Assembly (NCBI GenBank): GCA_003497445.1
Contig: DNNX01000071.1
Coordinates: 1 to 5,696 of the forward strand
Reading direction: 5' to 3'
Length of the DNA stretch: 5,696 nt
Origin: Acholeplasmataceae bacterium
Lineage (GTDB): Bacteria; Bacillota_I; Bacilli_A; Acholeplasmatales; Acholeplasmataceae
Below are positions 1-4,221 of this stretch, piece by piece; within the stretch, counting starts at the first letter, position 1; each line of letters starts with the position of its first letter. Below the pieces are notes generated by a model, which made no database searches, had not been told where the DNA came from, and saw only the letters and a program-made list of their open reading frames with translations. Position numbers and translations under genes: made by a program.

Positions 1-484
1 TTTTTGATCTTGCGACTTCTTTTGCGGTTTTTGTTGCAAGAATTTCTAATTGACGTTTGTGGTTTTCAAAATAATTCGCAATATCTAATGTGATTGTAAC
101 TTTGCTTTGTACAAACGTTTGTAAGTAACTTCTCAACATATGTTGTAGTGCAATGAGTGTACGTCCTTCTCTACCAATTAGTATGGCGTTATCAGAAGAT
201 TGAACGTTATAATGGATTTCTTTTCCGTCATCTTTTGTTCTTAATTCCATTTTAAATTCAACATCCATCGCTTGCAGGATGCTTTCTAAATAGGTTTTTC
301 CTTCAAGTGTTAAATTGACATCTGGTATTGCTTCATATAGATTTGTCCCACCTGCAAATAGCCCTTTTTTCTCTCTTGTAAGGGTGATTTTTAGTTTTTC
401 TGGTTGAATTCTTAATGTTTCAGATGCGCGTTCAAGTGCTTCTGTTTCATTTTTGGCTTCTAATTCAATGCGTTTTAACATCAT
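1..484 (-). CDS. jag: Jag/KhpB (EloR-type) RNA-binding protein, partial (C-terminus beyond window)
   Basis: The first 161 codons are visible; the gene continues past the window's left edge. Domains in order are an N-terminal Jag_N-like segment (about residues 5-55, with the Glu-Lys-Lys-Gly-Leu-Phe-Ala-Gly stretch at 38-45), a KH domain (about 75-133) with its GxxG nucleic-acid loop as G104-R-E-G107, and the beginning of the R3H domain (from about 134). The R-x3-H motif itself would lie outside. In the family, KhpB partners KhpA, binds RNA and, in streptococci, affects cell elongation; in this organism that role is inferred. The start ATG overlaps the yidC stop as ATGA, so the two are translationally coupled. 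A second in-frame ATG follows at once (481-479), and either could be used. An AGGGGGA Shine-Dalgarno site lies eight bases upstream. The yidC-jag pairing beside oriC is typical of Firmicutes and supports the call. Confidence 0.93.
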   Translation of the reverse strand, partial: MMLKRIELEAKNETEALERASETLRIQPEKLKITLTREKKGLFAGGTNLYEAIPDVNLTLEGKTYLESILQAMDVEFKMELRTKDDGKEIHYNVQSSDNAILIGREGRTLIALQHMLRSYLQTFVQSKVTITLDIANYFENHKRQLEILATKTAKEVARSK

Positions 485-1875
485 TTTGCGAGTCCCCCTA
501 AAAGTTCTTTTTCTTTTAGTTTTGCGTGTTTCTTTTCACTTAATTTTCTATTAATGATTGTTTGTGTGAGCGAGTATGCATTACCAAAAATCCAATAGAT
601 TGCGAGTGCGTTGCTTTGATAAGAGATGAACATCATCATAATCACCATAAAGTAACTTACGTATTTCATTGTTTGTTGTGATTGTTGTGCTTGTGGATTT
701 GGATTTACAACATTTTTAGCATAACTTGGTTTTTTCATTGCAAGTCTTTGAAGTGTGAACATTGTCGCACCAACAATCCCTGCTAATATGATTGCCGTGA
801 TACCATCGTTTGTGTTTGCTAAGTTGATGCCAAAAAACATAGTGTTAGAAACTTGTTCTGAATACATGCCGCCTGGAATTGTAATTCTTCTTACAACACT
901 ATACATTGCAATAAAGATTGGCATTTGAAGAAACGGTAATAGACACCCTAATACGTTAATGCCGTATTTCTTATAAACACCCATCATTTCCATTTGCATT
1001 TGTTGTTGCGATTGTGGATCTTTTCTTGTTGCGTATTTGTTTTGGACACGTTGCATTTCAGGTTGTGCTAAATTCATTTTTAAACTTAAATCGTTGCTTT
1101 TAGCATATATTGGCCATGCGAGTGTTCTTACGATAAGTGTTGTAATTAAAATACCTACTGCAAACGAGTTTCCAAAAATGCCACCGAATAGTTGTGTTAA
1201 AAAGGCAACAGGAATGACCAGTATCCAATCAAAAAACCCTGCATCCTTTGAATGAATTGGCGCCTCTCCTCCTGTTACAAACACTTCAAAATTTGCTGTG
1301 AATCCTTCGTATGAGAAAGTGACTTCAAAGGCTTCGTTTGAAACAAACCCATCTTCTTGAAGTGGTTCAAATCCGTTATTAGAAAATTTGTCTAAGTGGT
1401 CTTCGGCACTTAAAATTTCAACAGAACCGTTTGCACGAACGACATAAACGTCTAGACCCTCGAGGTTTTCTGTACCACCAATGTTTGTTCTGACGTTCGC
1501 CTCAGCTAGCATAAAGTTTACTAATACAATTTCGGTGTCATCGACATCAACATTGTTAGGAACAACATAAATGCTAAAATCATATAACACATCACTATAG
1601 GACACGCGGTATGTTAAAACACCTGTGTCTCCTGTTGGTTCGTTGATACCTTGGTTATCTAAAGGTACTGTTTCTACAGCGCCAGATTGTTTTACATTAA
1701 TAAACGTGACACCTTCATCACCTTTAAAAACATAACCATCAGCAAATTCTGCTTCTGTATATACCATTTTAATTGGTGCATTGACATACGTCTTTAATAC
1801 TACATCTTCTTGTGTACAACTAGAAAGTGCAAATAGTGCGAGTATCACACTCATCATTACGATTATTTTTTTCAT
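481..1875 (-). CDS. yidC: YidC/Oxa1 membrane protein insertase, lipoprotein form with a large extracytoplasmic N-terminal region
   Basis: This insertase places proteins in the cytoplasmic membrane, alone or with SecYEG. The 464-residue product starts with a lipoprotein signal peptide (Lys-Lys, hydrophobic core, lipobox L-S-S-C with the lipidated Cys20). Residues about 21-210 form an extracytoplasmic region. The Oxa1/YidC core follows: an amphipathic segment at 214-231, TM1 at about 237-257, a charged cytoplasmic hairpin at about 258-303 with a Gln/Met-rich stretch, TM2 at about 306-327, TM3 at about 359-377, and TM4-TM5 at about 404-440, ending in a basic tail. Arg250 in TM1 matches the conserved groove arginine of the SpoIIIJ/YidC2 family. 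At about 260 residues, B. subtilis SpoIIIJ lacks most of the N-terminal region seen here. That region looks like two related beta-rich units (see findings). The start overlaps the rnpA stop as ATGA, with GGAGAAA upstream. The core call is secure; the role of the N-terminal part is unknown. Confidence 0.96.
   Translation of the reverse strand: MKKIIVMMSVILALFALSSCTQEDVVLKTYVNAPIKMVYTEAEFADGYVFKGDEGVTFINVKQSGAVETVPLDNQGINEPTGDTGVLTYRVSYSDVLYDFSIYVVPNNVDVDDTEIVLVNFMLAEANVRTNIGGTENLEGLDVYVVRANGSVEILSAEDHLDKFSNNGFEPLQEDGFVSNEAFEVTFSYEGFTANFEVFVTGGEAPIHSKDAGFFDWILVIPVAFLTQLFGGIFGNSFAVGILITTLIVRTLAWPIYAKSNDLSLKMNLAQPEMQRVQNKYATRKDPQSQQQMQMEMMGVYKKYGINVLGCLLPFLQMPIFIAMYSVVRRITIPGGMYSEQVSNTMFFGINLANTNDGITAIILAGIVGATMFTLQRLAMKKPSYAKNVVNPNPQAQQSQQTMKYVSYFMVIMMMFISYQSNALAIYWIFGNAYSLTQTIINRKLSEKKHAKLKEKELLGGLAK
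493..499 (-). promoter_or_regulatory. Shine-Dalgarno site of jag, inside yidC
   Basis: The minus strand reads AGGGGGA, ending eight bases before the jag ATG at 484. It lies within the final codons of yidC. With the ATGA overlap, it supports the start at 484 (or the adjacent ATG at 481) and independent re-initiation after yidC. Confidence 0.75.
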
Positions 1876-2216
1876 TGTTTTTTCTCCGTTAGTGTGGCTT
1901 GATCAACAAGCTGCAACACGCTCTTTTTTACATCTTCAAAACTTAAATCGCTTGATTTTGGATATACAACAACAACGAATTGCACATGGTTAAGAAGTTG
2001 TTGAATGGTTGATATAATCGTACGGATTTGACGTTTTCTAAAGTTTCTAGAAACCGCGTTTCCATACTTTCTTCCAATTGATATTGCAAATCTAAAATGA
2101 GGCTGATCAATATTTTTTATATAATGAATGCCAAAATATTGATTTTTAACACTTTTTTTATTTGCAAAAACAAAATCAATCTCTTTTTTTGTTTTTAATC
2201 GATATGCTTTTTTCAT
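1872..2216 (-). CDS. rnpA: Ribonuclease P protein component
   Basis: This is the small basic protein subunit that binds the catalytic RNase P RNA and helps it recognise and cleave the 5' leader of precursor tRNAs. The 114-residue length is typical of the family (about 110-120). It starts with the usual Lys-rich Leu-Lys-x3-Glu-Ile-Asp-Phe region (residues 7-16). It carries the RNR signature at about residues 53-65 (Ala-Val-Ser-Arg-Asn-Phe-Arg-Lys-Arg-Gln-Ile-Arg), the main RNA-binding helix. The ATG at 2216 is the only plausible start: upstream in-frame codons contain no ATG, GTG or TTG before a stop. No Shine-Dalgarno sequence precedes it. Instead, the U-run of a hairpin ends eight bases upstream, so expression probably depends on read-through from rpmH and may be kept low. 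It overlaps yidC by four bases. Confidence 0.96.
   Translation of the reverse strand: MKKAYRLKTKKEIDFVFANKKSVKNQYFGIHYIKNIDQPHFRFAISIGRKYGNAVSRNFRKRQIRTIISTIQQLLNHVQFVVVVYPKSSDLSFEDVKKSVLQLVDQATLTEKKQ
1881..1887 (-). promoter_or_regulatory. Shine-Dalgarno site of yidC, inside rnpA
   Basis: The minus strand reads GGAGAAA, with GGAG eight bases before the ATG at 1875. It lies in the last codons of rnpA, whose TGA overlaps the yidC ATG, so it fixes the yidC start and suggests coupled translation. Confidence 0.75.
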
Positions 2217-2224
2217 ATTTTTAT

Positions 2225-2261
2225 AAAAAAGACTACTCGCGTGTTATTTATTCGAGTAGTC
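2225..2261 (-). terminator. Intrinsic terminator or attenuator between rpmH and rnpA
   Basis: On the minus strand, a perfect 9-bp stem (GACTACTCG / CGAGTAGTC, arms 2253-2261 and 2231-2239) with a 13-base loop is followed directly by six U (2230-2225). It lies after the rpmH stop and just before the rnpA ATG. It should end some rpmH transcripts and let others continue into rnpA-yidC-jag. There is no T-run on the plus-strand side, so it acts in the minus direction only. Partial termination is inferred; the hairpin is seen directly. Confidence 0.85.
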
Positions 2262-2276
2262 CGGGTTATTTATAAA

Positions 2277-2411
2277 TTAAACTGCGAGCTGCGCTCTACC
2301 TTTAGCACGACGTCTTGCTAAAACTTTACGTCCACCAACGGTTGCCATTCTCGCTCTAAATCCGTGCGTTTTTTGGCGTTTACGTTTGTTTGGTTGATAA
2401 GTTCTTTTCAT
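2277..2411 (-). CDS. rpmH: 50S ribosomal protein L34
   Basis: This 44-residue, highly basic protein is a component of the large ribosomal subunit. It shows the family signature throughout: an MKRTYQPNKRKR start, the Thr-His-Gly-Phe-Arg-Ala-Arg-Met segment at 15-22, and the Gly-Gly-Arg-Lys-Val-Leu-Ala-Arg-Arg-Arg run at 26-35. The length equals the family norm. The start at 2411 is preceded by AAAGGTGG at eight bases, a strong ribosome binding site. The gene is the first of the minus-strand operon, reading away from oriC, and is driven by a consensus promoter at 2449-2477. A terminator-like hairpin follows 15 bases after its stop, consistent with L34 being needed in far larger amounts than the RNase P protein encoded next. 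Confidence 0.98.
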   Translation of the reverse strand: MKRTYQPNKRKRQKTHGFRARMATVGGRKVLARRRAKGRAQLAV

Positions 2412-2448
2412 GTATATTACCACCTTTCATAGGAAACCATGCTTTGTT

Positions 2449-2477
2449 ATTATATATAAACGTCTTCTCTTTGTCAA
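2449..2477 (-). promoter_or_regulatory. Sigma-A-type promoter of the rpmH-rnpA-yidC-jag operon
   Basis: The minus strand carries a -35 TTGACA (2477-2472), a 17-base spacer and a -10 TATAAT (2454-2449): both hexamers are exact consensus at optimal spacing. The predicted transcript start is near 2442, giving a leader of about 30 bases before rpmH. The outermost DnaA box begins about 25 bases upstream of the -35 box, so DnaA could influence this promoter (inference). Confidence 0.9.
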
Positions 2478-2501
2478 CAACTATCCGTTTTCATAACGAA
2501 A

Positions 2502-2522
2502 CTATCCACACAATGTGGAAAA
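2502..2522. promoter_or_regulatory. Inverted pair of DnaA boxes (one mismatch each)
   Basis: CTATCCACA on the plus strand (2502-2510) faces TTTTCCACA on the minus strand (2514-2522), separated by three bases. The CCACA/TGTGG cores form a small palindrome. Each differs from TTATCCACA at one base. The pair is the box group nearest the rpmH promoter. Confidence 0.8.
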
Positions 2523-2544
2523 CTGTTGATGACTTTACGAACAT

Positions 2545-2553
2545 TGTGGATAA
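2545..2553 (-). promoter_or_regulatory. DnaA box, exact consensus
   Basis: TGTGGATAA on the plus strand is an exact TTATCCACA on the minus strand. It is one arm of a 14-bp inverted repeat with the box at 2601. The adjacent TTGGATAA (to 2561) is at best a degenerate site with two mismatches. Confidence 0.88.
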
Positions 2554-2600
2554 TTGGATAAGTCTCATAACGTCTCAAATAAAACAAAAAAACATGGTTT

Positions 2601-2609
2601 TTATCCACA
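2601..2609 (+). promoter_or_regulatory. DnaA box, exact consensus
   Basis: An exact TTATCCACA on the plus strand, in opposite orientation to the box at 2545-2553 and sharing its flank AATGTT. It is 41 bases upstream of the next box in the same orientation, about four helical turns. Confidence 0.88.
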
Positions 2610-2632
2610 ATGTTTACGATTCGTTTACATTT

Positions 2633-2650
2633 TTAAAAAAGTTATCCACA
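2633..2650 (+). repeat. 18-bp direct repeat, copy 1 (contains a DnaA box)
   Basis: TTAAAAAAGTTATCCACA here is identical to 4144-4161. The shared sequence runs nine bases upstream of the DnaA box and stops exactly at the box end. The copies flank dnaA in the same orientation, about 1.5 kb apart. Confidence 0.9.
2642..2650 (+). promoter_or_regulatory. DnaA box, exact consensus, adjoining T-rich tract
   Basis: An exact TTATCCACA, the box closest to dnaA. It ends directly against the T-rich tract and lies about 40-50 bases upstream of the candidate dnaA -10. It may therefore serve both strand opening and dnaA autoregulation (inference). Confidence 0.88.
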
Positions 2651-2705
2651 TTTTTTGTTGTTATTTTTTTGCTTTTCTTTCGTTTTTTTGTGCTAATATT
2701 TTTTT
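2651..2705. other. T-rich tract, candidate unwinding element next to dnaA
   Basis: Of 55 bases, 41 are T and 4 are A (82 percent A+T), starting right after the last DnaA box. Such low-stability DNA beside a box is the usual setting for strand opening. It also overlaps the dnaA promoter region, so the composition may serve promoter function instead. Unwinding here is an inference. Confidence 0.45.
2691..2699 (+). promoter_or_regulatory. Candidate dnaA promoter (extended -10)
   Basis: TGCTAATAT gives a TGn extension plus a TAATAT -10 hexamer. No good -35 is present at 16-18 bases; TTGCTT at 2669-2674 is only a partial match at 19. The predicted transcript start is near 2706, leaving a leader of about 22 bases that still contains the AGGAG site. 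This is the best plus-strand candidate in the spacer, but the hexamer is imperfect. Confidence 0.5.
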
Positions 2706-2713
2706 AAGATTTT

Positions 2714-2718
2714 AGGAG
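2714..2718 (+). promoter_or_regulatory. Shine-Dalgarno site of dnaA
   Basis: AGGAG lies nine bases before the ATG at 2728. An out-of-frame ATG sits closer, at 2723, but opens only a two-codon frame (ATG ACA TGA) that overlaps the dnaA start. The family-like N-terminus begins at 2728, which supports that start. Confidence 0.8.
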
Positions 2719-2727
2719 TTTTATGAC

Positions 2728-4083
2728 ATGAATAATTATGACATCTTGTGGCAAACAATTTTATCCGAACTAGAACAAACATATGATGAAGATACTTTTG
2801 CTGAAGTTTTTGAACCTTTACAAAACGTTCATCAGGTGAGTAATAATGTGATTTACATTGTGGCACCAAACGAGTTCATAAAAAACAGGATACAGCGTTT
2901 GTACTTATCTAAAATTCAAGATTTAGCCTTAAAAAACAGTGGTGAAACACTGCGTTTTAAGTTTGTTTTAGAATCTGAATTAGAGCCAGAATATGATATT
3001 GTGACTCCAGATTTAGATCTTGAAAATCGATATCGTTTAGGTAATTTGAATGGGTCCTTAAGATTTGATAACTTTGTTGTTGGTAAAAGTAATATGTTTG
3101 CTTTTAGAATGGCAATGAAAGTTGCGGATCAACCGGGCGTTGTTGCAAACCCTCTCTATATTTTTGGGGATGTTGGTTTGGGTAAAACTCACTTAACTCA
3201 AGCGATAGGGAATTATATCTTAGATAATAATCCACATGCGAATGTCTTGTATGTTAAGGCAGATAGTTTCATTGAAGATTTTGCTAACCTGCTGAAACGT
3301 CAACAAATGGATGATTTCCATGCCAAATATCGAGACATTGATGTTTTACTGGTAGATGATATTCAAATTATGGGAGGCGCTACTAAAACTCAAATGGAGT
3401 TTTTTAAATTATTTGACATTTTATATCAACAAAATAAACAAATTGTTATCACAAGTGATAAACCAGCTTATGAATTAAAGAATATAATGTCGCGGTTAAC
3501 TTCTAGATTTGAAGTTGGTTTGAGTGTGGATATTCAAGTACCCGATTTAGAGCATAGAATTGAAATTTTGAAAAGAAAACTATCTTCTGAAACTTCGAAT
3601 GCTGAAGTGATGGATCATGAAGTATTAAATTTCATCGCTTCTTCCTTTGTAACGAACATTCGAGAGTTAGAGGGTGCTTTAAAACGTGTATTGTTTTATG
3701 CACTTACAAATAATATTGATATTACGGTTGAACATACTCAAGAAGCATTAGAACCACTTCTTAAAACAAGAAGAAAAAGCAATCAATTAAATGAAAACAA
3801 TTATGATCGTATACAAAGCGTTGTTAGTGATTTTTATGGCATTTCTATTGATGATTTAATAGGTAAAAAGAGACACACAAAATATGTCATTCCAAGACAT
3901 ATCGCCATGTATTTAATTAAATCAAACCATAACATTCCTTATAAAAGTATTGGGTCTTTATTTGGAGATCGTGATCACTCAACCGTACTCACTGCATGTG
4001 AAAAAATTGAGAATGAGTTAAAACAAGACAAAACACTTAAACTTGCAGTGGATACAATTATAAAAAAACTCAACCAAGTTTAA
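2728..4083 (+). CDS. dnaA: Chromosomal replication initiator protein DnaA
   Basis: This AAA+ ATPase binds the DnaA boxes of oriC, oligomerises in the ATP form, opens the duplex and helps load the replicative helicase. At 451 residues it is near the usual length (B. subtilis about 446). Domain I spans about 1-82 with Trp8, then a short linker (about 83-108). Domain III (about 110-345) shows Walker A GDVGLGKTH at 147-155 (Lys153), Walker B VLLVDD at 206-211, a sensor-1 region I-T-S-D at 241-244, the arginine finger in RLTSRF (Arg260) and a sensor-2 Arg312 in N-I-R-E-L-E-G. Domain IV (about 355-451) has the DNA-binding signature with F-G-D-R-D-H-S-T-V at 412-420, which contacts the box. All key residues are intact. 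It is flanked on both sides by exact DnaA boxes, consistent with autoregulation. Confidence 0.99.
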   Translation: MNNYDILWQTILSELEQTYDEDTFAEVFEPLQNVHQVSNNVIYIVAPNEFIKNRIQRLYLSKIQDLALKNSGETLRFKFVLESELEPEYDIVTPDLDLENRYRLGNLNGSLRFDNFVVGKSNMFAFRMAMKVADQPGVVANPLYIFGDVGLGKTHLTQAIGNYILDNNPHANVLYVKADSFIEDFANLLKRQQMDDFHAKYRDIDVLLVDDIQIMGGATKTQMEFFKLFDILYQQNKQIVITSDKPAYELKNIMSRLTSRFEVGLSVDIQVPDLEHRIEILKRKLSSETSNAEVMDHEVLNFIASSFVTNIRELEGALKRVLFYALTNNIDITVEHTQEALEPLLKTRRKSNQLNENNYDRIQSVVSDFYGISIDDLIGKKRHTKYVIPRHIAMYLIKSNHNIPYKSIGSLFGDRDHSTVLTACEKIENELKQDKTLKLAVDTIIKKLNQV

Positions 4084-4116
4084 CCACATTTTAAAGTGGA
4101 TTAATTGTTGGTTATT

Positions 4117-4125
4117 TGATATAAT
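4117..4125 (+). promoter_or_regulatory. dnaN promoter (extended -10)
   Basis: TGATATAAT combines a TGn extension with a perfect TATAAT. The -35 position (TGGATT at 4097-4102, 17-base spacer) is weak, as is common with extended -10 promoters. Transcription would start near 4132 and give a leader of about 90 bases that carries the DnaA box and the AT-rich tract. dnaN may also be reached by read-through from dnaA, because no strong terminator separates them. Confidence 0.7.
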
Positions 4126-4143
4126 AATACATAGACAGAGCCA

Positions 4144-4161
4144 TTAAAAAAGTTATCCACA
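4144..4161 (+). repeat. 18-bp direct repeat, copy 2, with exact DnaA box (4153-4161)
   Basis: Identical to 2633-2650 over TTAAAAAAGTTATCCACA. Its last nine bases are an exact DnaA box. AACCCACA follows, then the A/T-only tract. It is the only clear box in the dnaA-dnaN spacer. Confidence 0.9.
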
Positions 4162-4206
4162 AACCCACAATTGTAATAACAATAATTATTAAATATAAAT
4201 AAAATA

Positions 4207-4221
4207 AAAGGATGTGCCTTT
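4207..4221 (+). promoter_or_regulatory. dnaN ribosome binding site inside a small hairpin
   Basis: AAGGA (4208-4212) is the Shine-Dalgarno site, nine bases before the ATG at 4222. AAAGG (4207-4211) can pair with CCTTT (4217-4221) around a five-base loop, which would hide the site and abut the start codon. The site is clear; the hairpin is short and its effect uncertain. Confidence 0.6.

Larger units (their letters stand above)
2540..2614. repeat. 14-bp inverted repeat centred on two DnaA boxes
   Basis: AACATTGTGGATAA at 2540-2553 is the exact reverse complement of 2601-2614, with 47 bases between the arms. The identity extends five bases beyond the 9-mer box on one side, more than DnaA-box consensus alone requires. 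Confidence 0.85.
2412..2727. other. Chromosomal replication origin, left part (oriC, rpmH-dnaA spacer)
   Basis: This 316-base spacer between divergently transcribed rpmH and dnaA holds the rpmH promoter, five DnaA boxes at 2502-2650, a T-rich tract next to dnaA, a candidate dnaA promoter and the dnaA ribosome binding site. I see no protein-coding gene in it. An open frame crossing the region on the plus strand overlaps rpmH antisense and has no family resemblance. Gene orientation diverges here, as expected where two replication forks leave an origin. The position upstream of dnaA and the box cluster make the origin assignment strong; the site of strand opening is not proven by sequence. Confidence 0.9.
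4084..4221. other. Replication origin, right part (dnaA-dnaN spacer)
   Basis: This 138-base spacer contains the dnaN promoter, one exact DnaA box (4153-4161) and then an A/T stretch: at 4171-4208, 36 of 38 bases are A or T. The box-then-AT-rich order pointing toward dnaN matches the dnaA-dnaN half of the bipartite B. subtilis oriC, where duplex opening occurs. Triplets of the TAA type follow the box (4174-4185 region) and could be DnaA-trio-like, though AT-richness alone would give some. No gene is visible. Confidence 0.7.

Noticed and set aside
1037..1255. Plus-strand open frame of 72 codons
   Set aside because: It lies entirely antisense to the conserved YidC core, has no ribosome binding site and no recognisable motif.
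1781..1993. Plus-strand open frame of 70 codons
   Set aside because: Antisense to the yidC start and rnpA end, both well supported; composition is that of a shadow frame.
2481..2489. CTATCCGTT as a further DnaA box
   Set aside because: It lacks the essential CCACA core; several mismatches to TTATCCACA.
2553..2561. ATTGGATAA as a DnaA box on the minus strand
   Set aside because: Two mismatches at the critical last positions, and it abuts the exact box at 2545-2553; at most a weak secondary site.
2390..2707. Plus-strand open frame of 105 codons across the origin
   Set aside because: It begins antisense to rpmH, runs through the rpmH promoter and DnaA boxes, and its hydrophobic tail simply translates the T-rich tract. 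No Shine-Dalgarno site supports it.
2412..2727. CRISPR array, insertion sequence or mobile element in the spacer
   Set aside because: The repeats are explained by DnaA boxes and their flanks; there are no regular spacers, transposase fragments or target duplications.
4072..4113. Possible dnaA terminator (AACCAA/TTGGTT outer and CCAC/GTGG inner pairing)
   Set aside because: The stems are short and interrupted, and no T-run follows, so it is not a convincing intrinsic terminator.
4161..4169. AAACCCACA as a second DnaA box in the dnaA-dnaN spacer
   Set aside because: Three mismatches to the consensus and one base shared with the exact box; better read as the spacer before the AT-rich tract.
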